From Protula sp. h YS-2021 (taxonomy: Eukaryota; Annelida; Polychaeta; Sabellida; Serpulidae): 64,000 nt of DNA. The translations under genes and the position numbers were made by a program. The notes under the pieces were generated by a model. The model saw nothing but the letters and a program-made list of their open reading frames with translations, was not told the DNA's origin and made no database searches. Of the stretch, positions 11,501 to 23,800 are shown one piece after another. Location of the stretch: assembly GCA_949752745.1 (NCBI GenBank), contig OX457031.1:23604642-23668641 (forward strand). Direction: 5' to 3'. Every line of letters starts with the position of its first letter. The stretch's first letter is position 1.

Positions 11501-14500
11501 TACAATTTTTTTTTTTTTTTTTTTGTTTAATTCTTTGATCAGTTGAATCAGAACAATGCTCTCCCCTAGATCCATTCTGGCGGATAGCTAGGTATTTTTA
11601 ACCACAGCATTTGAGGTTATTCCAGAAAGCTTTCACCGGCTGTACTTACGACAATGCTACCACTGACCGTGTTTTTGAAAACAGTCCGTATTTGGCAGAT
11701 CGCCCAAAATTCGAAAAAGACCACCAAAGGGAGCATTTATTCTAAACCTGAAACCGACTGCCACACAAAATGAAAAAAAAAAAACGAAAAGAATTTTGAA
11801 ACAATGTGATATACTCAGAAAGGACTAGCTGTAGAAAATTCAAGTTTTTCAGTTCCAGCAACAGACGCGCTTCAAAATTACCGTCATTTTGCAAATTTTC
11901 TTCCAAAAAGTAAATTTTATTGAAAGGAAACCTATGAACATTCGTCCTGTACGAAAGGTTGTTGCGGGTGTTCATGCCAAAGAAAACAGACAAAGACCAG
12001 TAGCGAGAGAGAAAAAATGGTCACAGTTCCACCGCATAATGATTCAGCAGGACTGTCTCCTTCTCTTTTCACATTAAGCAATATTGCTACTGTCTATTTT
12101 TTATTGGAACAAGCGCATCACACAGAAAGTGAAGATTTAATTTATGGAAGCAAGCAAAGACAACTAAATCGATCACAGCGCACAAACAAATCAGTGCACA
12201 GGCATATTTCAATATCAGCTACAATATCAACTGCGACTCATATTGATCGACGGATTTTCGTGGTAGGGGTCGTTGGGTGATGCCTCTATTTGCCTTATCA
12301 AAGCGACGACTAATCCCTAAGAATTAGGAGAGTAAGACGAGTCAATAAAATGCCACAGCGTGCAATGATTTAAGACTGTCTTATGCTTTTGACGCTGGCC
12401 AAAATTTGTTCGTTTGACCCGATAAAACGAATTTTTTCCACTAAGTCTATGGAAGAAAAAATTAACCGATACTTCGAATTCCATGATTTCGTATTAAATG
12501 GGGAGCAGTCTATATATGTTACAGGGAATCTGTGAAATTAGGGATTTCATGAAATCCCTAGTGAATTCGTGTAATATGTTGCTCAATCAATTTCGATGTT
12601 TTCATTGAGAATTTTCATGTTTGCAATGTAGTATTTTACCGAAATTAATAGTAGATTTTGAATTAATATACTCAAAGCACTCGGTTGCCAAGCTATCATT
12701 CATGAGATACTTCAGCAACTGAATTTAGTGATATTTTTATCTTATGTAACTTATGTAACATTTCACGCCAACTTCTGTTATTTTGGATGGTAATGTTATA
12801 AATTCCAATTCCTTTCGATGTGAAAAGGGATACATAGTTTTGAAGAACCACTAAACAGCCTTCCTGAATGGATGATTTTTCAAAATAGGTTAATAATCAA
12901 TATGAGCTTATTCATTGCACGAATTCCCTAGGGATTTCATGAAATCCCTAATTACACAGATTCCCTATAACATATATATATTATGAGTATTTTTTCGAGG
13001 TTTCTTCCACTGTTTAGAAGAAATAACCGTGGTTTTACCACGCCGCAAATATCTTTTCTTGTCAGATGTGAAAAAAAAACAGAAAAAAAACATCCATAGA
13101 TATTTCGGCAGTCTGTTGTCTCTGGCCACAGCGGAATCACTTACTCTGTCCTGGGAAGATATAGCGCCCCCACCCCCGAATTAAAAGTTATGCGCCATGA
13201 CTTACAGCGGAGTCATGCCACCAAGGGATGAGCAGTATAAAACAGGCTATGTGGTGGGTCCTTTTTTTAAATAACGCCAAAACTGACATCAATAGCAAGT
13301 TCTATAACTGTATCTATGACTCTTGCTGTCATCGAGAGACCGCATAAGTTATCCAAGACCATCAGTTCGAGACACTACAGGTCTAATACCCTTTTCTTAA
13401 TGGGGATCTTTATTACAGGACCCCGAATGAGCACCTCCAAGTATCTAACTGGGAGGTTTATTTTGGCGTTTCTTGAAGCTACTCTTCGACAAAAAGCTCG
13501 TCCCAAACTGCCGGATTGTTTCCATATCTTGACGGGCAATCTACAGTTTGTGCTTAAACTTAAAACGTAAAACGTCAGACGCTTGAAATATTCCATTTTA
13601 GTCCAAAGTATCAAGTAATAAAGAATGCGATACAAAAGTCAATTCGCTGTTCTAAATATAACATGGCATTATTTATTGAATGATCAATCTTAACTTTTAT
13701 GAAATCCTACATCTTTTTGACGACAAGTGTTGACCTTGCACTTAATGAACACCCAGCGAAAGCAGGAATAGGTGGTACCGCACCAGACATAAAAACATAT
13801 ATGGATGAAAATGCATGAAATTTCGGAGAAAAGTGAATGCTTCCTCTTTTCACTGTATAAATCATTTATCTTACACACCCTAATAGTTGTATTTTGTTAC
13901 CCTTCAGATACGGACAAACCCCAGGTTAGCTCCAAGAAGCCCCCCCCCCCCCCCCACTGAAGTTCGACCTACAAGTCTTTACTGGCATTTGTTAAAGGCC
14001 GGCAAAGTACAGCGGCAATAATATACGTTATGCTTTGTTTAAAGTATACGGAAATAACGACAAATCTTCCGCAATAAAATAGTAATACTTCATTCTGAGT
14101 GTGTACGATATTGTTTTTTGCCTGAAGCCGTACCGCCGTACGGACCGACCCCGAAGGGGGAGGTCCGTACACGCCCGTGGGCTGAAGGCAAAAAACAATA
14201 TCGTACGCACTCAGAATGATGCATTACTTTTAGTATACGCCTACTTTTGCTATTTTTATATCGTTTTCAAAATTTTACCACGCACTATTTTTGCATTCTG
14301 TATGCTCATATGGGGTGACGCGTAATCGGTACTGCGGTCAGCGAATATTTGACTCGGTTTTTGCACTTAAAAAAAAAAAAATATTAAGTATTTATTTACT
14401 ACGTGTAATGATTATTAGGCCCCAACCCTTCGGATTGGGGCCTATAGGTTTGAGGTGTCCGTCCGTCCGTCATCGCTTTATACCCCTATGAATTTGGGGG

Positions 14501-16536
14501 CGGTTGGGGCCTGCTTGTGTTTCACAAATACTTACTTGTTTCTGACGTAATAACCCCCCCCCCCCCCAGCCGCGGCATTATATCAGTTATATCTTTATTA
14601 ATTTCAAATCAATGCACACAAATGACCCGAACGACGTGTGTTAAATTACCTTTGAAATAATATTTACCTTCAAAAATGCCTTTCTGTCATCAGTGATAAT
14701 ACACTTTAATTTATGTGCCTTAAACTCATGTGGTTTAAGAACTAACCTCACAAGCCCGCCTCATAAACAAGTATTTTCTCCCTTTCGAACGTTCCTTCTT
14801 ATTTTTGTGAGTTTAACGGAAGTAACTTATTTCAATTCAAATCGCGAAATAATAACGCAACAAATACACAAATAATGACTCAGTTATCGATTCTGAGGAC
14901 GGTTGCAGTTGATTGTGACCCACTTTCTCTTCAATTTCAACTCCGAAAACACGTGTTTTTTTTTTTTTGTTTTTTTTGTTTTTTTTTTTGTTTTTTTTTT
15001 TTTTGTTTACTGTTTACATCTGAGCGCATTATAGATAAGAGATAAGATATCATTTTATTTCGAAACTTGCAACCGTTAAGGTTGAATTGCGTCCGAAAAT
15101 ACAGGGTAAATATTCGACGGATATTGTGAACACTTATCAAATGTTTCAAAATATCTGTTGTTATCTGTTGTTCTCGTTGTTAGTTGCTCGGTATTCATTA
15201 TTTTTAAGTTTAAGAATTTCACACTGTCTACAGGCTAAAATATAAAGTCACTGAAAGTTGAACAGCGAGAAGGGGATGAAGGAATTTTTGTATCGCCTTG
15301 TGTTTACGTTTGGGATTGGGTATTGTTTGGCTGTCCTCAGTGTGTACGATGACTGTCTAGGGCTTGGTAGAAGTTTATTTATTTTGTCGGTACTAGCTTG
15401 AATTTTCTTGAAGATTCATATTGCTATGGATATGCTTATAGGGGGCACCATGCAATCTGGCCTAAGAAAACTGCATGCTCGTTTTTTTCTATCATTTCTT
15501 TGTACGCGGACTTCTAGGCATATAATAAATGACATTTACTTACATCCAGGCAGCATGGTTTATTACGTGAAACAGAAAGTAAATTTTGTAATCATTTACA
15601 AAGAAATGGGTAATCAGTTGATTGATTGTTCCGGTCTGGTTGCGGGTACTCCTGTAACGGATGCAAGCATTACTGTTCTCCCAATCACCATATAAGCATG
15701 AGGAAAAAAACAAGTGTCCGTTTGTATGCCTGAAATCAATGTGAGCAAAGGAAAATGAGCCAATTTTACTGATTGTTAGTAAGATAGTTATCAAAATTGA
15801 GCATTTTTTCTATCCAAAAATGTGAAACAAAAAGTGCTCCTCCAAACTGGGCAGCCCGACGTTTCAGCACAGTTGCTAGTAGACTCAACATTGCTAAATT
15901 CACCTTTCCGTTTACCGCAGTTACCATTTTTTTTCATTATTGCATATATTGTAGGAGCTTATAAGTACTTAAAAGGAAAAGGGTTATAAGCGTTTTGCCT
16001 GTTCTTTTACATGTTTCTCGGTGGAGTTTCGCGGCGGCATAAAAACACTTAGGCAATGAAAACCTTTAATTGTCGTCCCGTCTACCTGCCTCGCACCTGT
16101 TTTGCAAGAAGGGTATGTTGTGCATGAGCTCAGAGTAAATGTTTGAATAATAGGGACTGGTATGCAGGATTCGTACCTCAGAACATGTGAAGTTGATTCC
16201 CATTAGTGGAACAAGTAAGGCTTCGCAGATCTGACGGAAAGAAATACGATGTTATTTAAGTCAGAGCTGACTCGGAACTAACCCCAGGCAGGTGATAGAA
16301 ATTACGGTGTCCAAAGTTTGAGGTGAGTTAAGGCACAAACTCCAGATTGTCAGTCAAGACATACGAAGAGACGGCCTGTAGGACAACATATTCAAAGATG
16401 AAGGAGTCTAAAAGCTAAACAAAAACCTAAATTACTTACATCGTATGGAGTGGAAGGCCACTGAACTACCCTTTTCAAAACTCTTCCCAAGTTTCAGTTC
16501 TCTTGTTTTATTGTCAAGTCCTAGTTTTTCAGCCAT
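8595..16536 (-). CDS. EAF: ELL-associated factor (EAF), last exon not found
   Basis: EAF binds ELL and supports RNA polymerase II elongation as part of the ELL/EAF module of super and little elongation complexes. Five exons join in phase: 16440-16536, 10444-10538, 9843-9979, 9433-9611 and 8595-8717, all with GT-AG borders. Exon 1 starts [10 protein letters not shown] and contains [11 protein letters not shown] and AFHSIRY. Exon 2 has [10 protein letters not shown] and TVTVPHVE. Exon 3 has [28 protein letters not shown] and KKTR. These are the blocks of the EAF N-terminal domain in the expected order. Exon 4 is a Pro/Ser/Lys linker with SRPITPS and PKKKVSPS. Exon 5 is the Ser/Asp/Glu-rich transactivation segment ([11 protein letters not shown]). 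It ends TL plus one base at a perfect A/GTAAGT donor, so the usual short acidic tail should follow in another exon. An alternative read-through stops at 8551. Intron 1 is nearly 6 kb and houses repeats and two foldback elements. Confidence 0.93.
8786..9085. repeat. Degenerate AAAAGTGCGTAC repeat cluster
   Basis: At least six variants of AAAAGTGCGTACC or its inverse GGTACGCAC are scattered over 300 bases in EAF intron 4, for example at about 8787, 8835, 8991, 9010 and 9065. Some copies sit in back-to-back orientation around GGTACGC, making short palindromes. This looks like a decayed satellite rather than protein-coding sequence. Confidence 0.7.
10885..11075. repeat. 15-bp minisatellite (GTTGCCACGCGGTGA)
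   Basis: About eleven to twelve head-to-tail copies of a 15-base unit with variants at the CGCGG, CGAGG and CTCGG positions lie in EAF intron 1. Because the unit is a multiple of three, every frame stays open and gives artificial repeat peptides (VATHR on minus, VSCHA on plus). Confidence 0.95.
12511..12978. mobile_element. MITE-like element with 65-bp terminal inverted repeats
   Basis: The left end, 12511-12575, and the reverse complement of the right end, 12914-12978, match over about 65 bases with roughly four differences (both begin TATATATGTTAYAGGGAATC). Each arm also contains the perfect palindrome GGGATTTCATGAAATCCC. The interior of about 340 bases has no open frame. It lies in intron 1 of EAF. 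The superfamily cannot be assigned and no clear target-site duplication was identified. Confidence 0.85.
14081..14228. mobile_element. Foldback (hairpin) element
   Basis: The arm 14081-14136 (containing GTACGATATTGTTTTTTGCC) is repeated inverted at 14175-14228 with only a few mismatches, and the GC-rich centre is itself inverted (GTACGGACC and GGTCCGTAC around CCCCGAAGGGGG). The whole segment could fold into one long hairpin. No protein is encoded. It sits in EAF intron 1 and resembles a short palindromic MITE. Confidence 0.85.
14418..14442. repeat. Short GC-rich perfect hairpin
   Basis: GGCCCCAA and TTGGGGCC pair around CCCTTCGGA. The hairpin is followed by a GTCC tandem (TGTCCGTCCGTCCGTC). 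It is in EAF intron 1 and is probably the edge of another decayed repeat; no function can be given. Confidence 0.6.
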
Positions 16537-19500
16537 ATCTACACTATTAAATTTAATTCATTATTCTACGACGGTATTTCTACATTAATAAAGTAACGGG
16601 TTGGAATTTCTTGCAATTTTTCACCAAAATATTGAGAGATTGACACTATTTCGGGCGATAATTGGTTTCAACTACAACGGCTGAAATGCAGCGAGAAGCA
16701 CACAAATACGGTGTGCAAAGGGTATTTTACTTGTAAAAGAAATTCAGCAGAGATCGTGAAAAGAACAGTACTATACGACAGCTTTCTTTTGATACAATAC
16801 CAATGAAAACAGTAAAATAATTCAATTTAAATATCTGTTAAGTAGAATTAGTGCAAGGTTTATTTAAAATTCAACCTTATCGACTTTTTAAACTCTATAG
16901 GCAAATTCTTTAATAGCTTTGATAAGGTAAGAAGGTTAGGTTGTGTCTTATCGTATTATTATTTACATGGATGTCAAAAGTACTGTTTTTTTTATCTACC
17001 ATTTTTCTCAAATTTTCAAAACACAAGTAAAGATTTGTTTCGAAACATTTTCTGGCATTTCTTGATTACATGACAATATGGCACCACATTTATAGAAAGA
17101 TTTCCAACTTCTACATTATTAGAATGTAACTAATTTTCATCAGTAGATAACAGATATTTTGTGATTTATTACTTAACTTCAATGGCCCATTAAAAAGCAA
17201 AGTTTCACGTTTATATGAGCGTCGTTGACTTTCAAAACTTAATTTCTTTAAGCAATCACGGTTGCACTCCGGAAATAGAACTACGGTAGGCAGAATTTTA
17301 TACTTGTTCATTTTATGACGTACAGGAGGCTTCTCTGGTCTAAAACACTGTTTTAGCTCGATATTAGTGCAAACTTAAATTCTCATTTTTTAATATTTCT
17401 AGTTAACTATCCTTCGTTAAAATCTGGAAATATTACATAGGCATTAACAAACCCAAGTTGGGAACTGACGCAAAGTAACACTTTATAATTATTATCTTAC
17501 AAAAAAAGTTTTGAATTTATGTATGTTTTTGGCTAAAAGTTAAAATCTTTCACTGCTTTGCAACAGGCCACCTTCAAATGTGCTACTTTAGGATACCAAC
17601 ATTTTATATCCTCTTACGCAAATATATTCACAAATACTTTGTTTTAAATATGATGTACGCATATTTCCTTGACCAATCTTTTGTTCGAGAACCAATACTC
17701 CCTTCCCCAATTTGCATTTCCACCTGGTAATATATTATTGAAACTTTTATAAACTCTTATGGTTGTGATCTGATAGTTTTTACCAAATTGTGTTTTGAAA
17801 GATGATTTAAACAAAGTTGTGTTGTTTGCTTTGTAATAAGATGAACCTTATCCATGTATTATTATTGTTCATGCATCAAGTATCTTAGTTGTGATATTAT
17901 ATTTTAATATCATCAGCATACTGTTGTATCTCTTGTTTGTCTCGACATGTTGACATAAACTCAGAATATAGAATATGCAAGTTTTTTAAGTTACCCAAAA
18001 GCAAATTGGTAAAAAGTTTTTCACTGTATTTGTAAGTGTTATACTTTGATGGACTGTATTTAAAGGGTGTCAAACATGAAATTCGCATATTATACGTTTA
18101 ATTAAATTCTGTCTTTCTTTGCTATTTCTGTGCTTAATTTCAAACTGGAGTGAGGAACGCTCATTGGCTAGTCAACATCTTCAAGGATGAATGCATTAGG
18201 AATTTTTTTATTATAACAAATCAAGTTGAAATTTTGTCTGTAAATATGAGAGCTTCGTGGGCAACACAAGCCGATAAAGGATGATGATCAGGGTACATTG
18301 GATTTATTCCCTTAATATGACAAATATTTCAACGTTTTCTAAAGAATGGCTGATTGTTGTTTTGAAATCCAGTTATAGAGGATTATTTGTTGTAAAATTT
18401 AGAATTTTAACCAAGAAATTGCAGAGAATTTTCTTGTACATTTTTGTTTTTTATTTAGTCACTATGTGTATTATTTATACGGAATATGCTTCTGGGCAGT
18501 GTGATTACTCTTTGTATTTTATTGCATAACTCTTTAACAAGAGGTTTTGGAACATGCTCTCTTTTCAGACTATAGTCGTCATGGACTCGCAGATTAGGCA
18601 TGGGTTGGGGAAGAATTTTGGCCCAATGGCATGAAGCTCGCCCCGAACCCAGAGCCCCTATAGCCCATGTAGATCATTATACAATGCTTGATGCACCAGG
18701 CTTTCAAGGCTGTAATTTAACTATGTCACGGTTAGATGGTGATAAAAATGTAGTTTTATCATAAAATCTAGAGCTGCATAGTCACGATGGTTTTATGACA
18801 GCAGAATGCACTATTTTGAATCGTTTAGCTGACATAATACACAGTTCTATGAGAAAATTAGCGGGTTCTCTGAACTAAAACTCACGCTGCATAATTTACG
18901 GTCATCCACGTTGAATATAACAAATGGATGCTGATAAGTATGCTATTAAACTGACAGACTTCTTTTATATGTCACCAGAAGGTGTTTGTGCTACGCCTTT
19001 CAATCCATAACTAAGTAACTGAGTAAACAAACTTATGCTTTTGAATAAATATCAGATTGCCAGTAAGAGATAAAACAATTAGATAACATTTTGACACCGG
19101 ATTGAAAATTTGTGTGGATTCATAACTGATAAAACACGTCAAAGAAAGCCATCAACAATATTTTAAAGAGGAAATTTTGGTGGATGGGGATAGGTAACCA
19201 ATTGCCTAATTCAGTGTTATGGGGCAAAGAGATCCCCCACCATACGCCAGGTGCTGGATCAGCGAATTAGTGGTGAAAGTTGGTTTTCTCCCTACAAGAA
19301 AGACATTTTCCCCTTCCGTTTGAAGAAATATGGAAAGAGAGGTGACACCTTTCACCTCTGCACAATGTTGAAGAAAGTTGAAAGAGACAGTAGGATGTTA
19401 AGTGCCACTTGAATTAAGAACTATCTAATTGGTATTACGACAAATAATTAAGCAAAGGAGTAAACAAATAATCAGATGACCTTCTGATGCAGTGAAGTTC

Positions 19501-20871
19501 CGGTTTAGGTTTTGCTCCCTAACGTTAAACTTCAAACTTTCATTGCTGACGTGTTTGCAGACTATAATCTTGCAAAGCAAAATGATAAATCAGGTCTAAG
19601 AATGAGCCTGTAGGCAAATATGTCATGACAGAGGTTTGAAAAACTATTCTGCATTCTAGAAATATGTGGATTTTTAAAATTTCAAGTTTTATATTATACT
19701 TGTCTGGGTGATTCTTTGCTTGTGTTTTGCGTATAATAACATATTTTATATAAACAGGTATATACAGGTATCAGGGTTGAATTTGTACCCGAGGGTAACC
19801 TGGACCCCAGTTAACTCGACCCAAACCTATTGTAAATGAATTCTTTTGTGCTTCGTGTTAATTCGTGTGTGATGATTGTATGTTCTTAAGGTATTTATGT
19901 GCAATAAATGGTGATGTGCGGCATCTTAAGAGATAGGAAGTGTGAGGATTAGTACAGTATAATCACTTGCTGTAACAAGATGACCAAAACTGAGAAATTA
20001 TGTCGTTAGACAGAGATTCTACTGTACATGTTCATTTTACATCAAATATGTGGCGTTTAAGTTCCCTGAAGCAGTTAAGCGAGTCGGTATTGTTAAAATA
20101 TGCATACAATAATTAGAAAGACTTATAAATTGTTGTGTTGCATGATTTCTTAATTTAATAATTTCTATGGGGTTAAAGCAGGAAAAGAAGTAACAGCTAC
20201 TTGCTTCGCCATCCACACCAAATAGCAATCTTAGACAAACATTTTACTGCTGAATATTTTATTGCATGAGGTCTTTTTGTTTTATCCTGATATTGATCAC
20301 AGGCTGTATATATGGACTAAAAGTAGTTTGGAGGGGAATCTTTATCAATAAAGTTGGTAAAATAAAAATATCAAGCTTTGGTTTATAATTATGCGGACTT
20401 AGAATATAAAATATTATAACAAACACAAATAGCTTAGCAAAGATGGTAAGTCTTGCTATTTTTATGACTATAAAAGAATTACAGCATCTGTATAATGTAA
20501 TATTTCAATGTCAAGAACAGCTCAAAGACATCGTTAAAACTATGCAGTTTAAATACATGCTATTAACATTGGCGTTATTCACTTCATTTATTTCAGCAAC
20601 ATTTTCACAAAAATGACGACATGTAATATTACAAAATGTTTCAGTTATAATGTACAATATGAATTCTTGTTTTTTTACATTATTCAAGTATTTTTCTGTT
20701 GCAGGATACTCATTACCTTTTCTAAAAAAAATTAGTTAAATGGTGAATTCACAAGGTGAAATATAAACATGCGTAATCCATTTCAACTAATTCATGTTTA
20801 TCTATTAAATCAAATGTCAAACTGTAATTTTAACTTTGATATTGTTGATATTGTGTAATAATTTACTTTAG
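16537..20871. other. AT-rich spacer between EAF and SLC16 copy A
   Basis: EAF is transcribed leftward from here and SLC16 copy A rightward, so both promoters should lie in this 4.3 kb. No open frame longer than about 80 codons and no recognisable domain is present. One point of note is an ATG at 20443-20445 immediately followed by a consensus donor (GTAAGT); spliced to an acceptor at 20871 it would put copy A in frame with a one-codon first exon. Confidence 0.5.
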
Positions 20872-23800
20872 TTTTTAAAGAAGTACTTGCTTCGATTCAA
20901 TAATTTTGGCAACAAGAGGGCATGGGTAGTTGTTGGAGCAGCATTTTGGGTTCGTCTTGTATTAGATGGTATAGGTTATTCCTATGGAGTGTTGATCACA
21001 CAAATCTTAGACGACTTTAATGATCAATTTACCTTGGCAACTCTGCCAGGATCACTTCATGTTGGATTTGCTCTATTATTGGGTGAGTTTTCTTCTATTT
21101 TACAAAATGGTACAAAATATGAAATAGCACGTGATCAGTAAGTCCAGTATTCTGGCATTGCTTAATAACTGGACAATATTTGAGAGTATTAGCTACTTTT
21201 ATGCAACACGTTGACTATGCCAATTACCTTTAAGAATGATTGTAAAAAGTTTTGGGAATGGACAAACGCCATTTACTGCATTTCGTCACTTTGCGAAACT
21301 TCCCGTCGTTATACGGGCTTTAATCATAGTAGTGAAACTTCGAATCAAACAAAAACGATAAATGCTTACGCGAAAGTATTTCTTTTAATCTGAAATCTCC
21401 TATAGGGATTTATCAAAAGTAAGATAAATATATTCCGTATATTTCAAATTGCGGCAATCAATATAGTCCTGTCTTATAGTTGCGGTTGGTAGGGATATTA
21501 AGAGAAAAATAGCTTGATAAATCATCAAATAGTAGAATCCATGTTGTAAAAAATGCAAAAAAGTATACATTGTGATGGAATAAAGACGCTTAGATTTGGT
21601 TACTTGCATAGCACCCCTGAAACACATAGAAGTCTACAACCTGTTTTAATCTGAAGTCCGTAAAGTGGGTCATTTTAACATAAATATAATAAGCTTTCTG
21701 GTATTGAGGAGAATTAAAAAAACAGCGTTATTACACAAGTTCTTATTTAATACAGTATTTTTTACTTTAATAATTTGCAAACAAAACAACTTAACTATAG
21801 AATCGTTGACTGATTTGGCATAGATTGTTTAGGTGTTGAGTTTTAAACGGAATTTCAAGGGTGATCAAAAGTGAATGGAAAATCGAAGAGAAAGTTTTTT
21901 TGCAAGTGGGTTATTACATGTTCCATCCAAGCCTGGGTAATTTCAATGCATAATGCAAACATGTTGCAGAACACAGTCATGCACACATTCCGACAAAAAT
22001 GTTGAACATATATTGATTTTACTTGACAATGAATTAACAAACCAATTTAAAGTGGTTCGAAGTGTAAATTTTGCTCTCGAGCATTTTGAATCAAAATCGG
22101 CAGATTTCATTTAGACTTTGCGGAATTTAATATTACACGAGCTCAGTTACGGTCACATATTCAAGGTAATAAATTGTGCAAACAAACCTTGGTTGTAAAA
22201 TAGTTCCATTGCATCAATCGGTGTTCCAGCACTGTGCTAATGTTACACCTGAAATTTGTTGTTTCTTTGAAGTAAAATTAACAATGCAAATTTTAGAAGA
22301 AACATGTCTAGTGATTCAATGGTCTAATGAAAACTTTGATCAAGACTCTGGGATACTAGTAGGCTACAAATTGAGTAACATAGAATGTCTATACTTCTAA
22401 AATATTTGAACAGAGCTTATCGTCTGCAAGCTGGCATATCCCCTTTAAAGCATTCATCAGAGAAACCAGCTAATCTATTATTGCTGTTCAGTCTTTCTCC
22501 AGTTGCAAAATAGAGAATTTTTCTCAACTGAAAAACTGTGGGAATAATGTTAGTGTAACAGTTATTTTTAGTCTACTACAAAAACATGTAGTCTTGGCTT
22601 TCATATGCATCTTGAATAATATGCATAGTTAATAAAATATAATAAATATTTTTTTGCACTTTTTTTAAAAAAATACAATTGCGTTTGCATGAAATATCTT
22701 TCAGCCATATTGTTTAGGATTGATTTGGCCAGTTATTTTGCGAAAAACCAACCTCCGGCTGTTAACTTTAATTGGGACAACAATAGAGGCAGTGGGTTTA
22801 CTTTTATCTTCGTTTGCATCTAGTATCAACGTACTAATACTGACATATGGAATTATCGCAGGTAATTAAACAAGCTATTAGAATGAAACCACAATTATAA
22901 CGACACAATTTAGTTCGATTTTAAAGTAACATTAAATAAAAATAGAAAAATAATAAAGACACAGTAATGAATGTTTGGACACTTGGTCAAAATGCAGACT
23001 GAATAATATAATAATTTATATTGCGTTGTTGTGTAACAGAGATAAAGAGTTAAAAATAAGGATCTATATTTGAGCATTAAAGAGTAATAAAAACAAAGGT
23101 TTACTGATATATTCTAAAAGTGGATAAGAGGATTTTGTGGGATTAAAAAACTCAGAAATCGACTTTTCTGCGAAAACATTAAAATCGAAACTGTTACCTC
23201 AAACCTGTTTTATAAGTTAAAATTCTCTCCAGGAGCAGGGTCAGGTGCTGCACTGTTCGCCTCAGATGTGGCTGTTGCGCGTCATGTCCACACCAATCTC
23301 GGCCTGGCTTATGGTATTGCTGGCACGGGATCGGGATTTGGAATGCTGATATTCCCGCTACTTGAAGATGTAATCGTGGACAATCTTGACTGGAGGTTGA
23401 AATTCTGATGCCACTTAAAATTAAACCATGCATGGTTTGACCGTTGCTATTCACAACTAAAATAGAAAATTCTCGCTTTATTATATAAAGTTAAGCTGAA
23501 GCAAAAGCCTTAGTGGCTTTAAACCCCATTCGAATATTTAATTTTGAATCCACGGAAATAAATTTATGTGTCATAGTAATTGGCACTTTAAAAACAACAT
23601 AATGCACAAGAATTGGAAGATTTACCGCCAAATACAGTTTCAGTATACACCAGATCCCAGGGATGCTAACATCCCGCAAATGAGACCCTTTTCGCCGAAT
23701 TTCATCCATTCATTTCTATTACAACCGAACCCCGCATATAAGACCACTCCGAAAATACGACCAAAACCACTTTCTCAGTCCCAAACGCACTTTTAACCCC

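Noticed and set aside
14418..14442. Rho-independent terminator
   Set aside because: A GC hairpin is present, but the context is a eukaryotic intron and no T-run follows.
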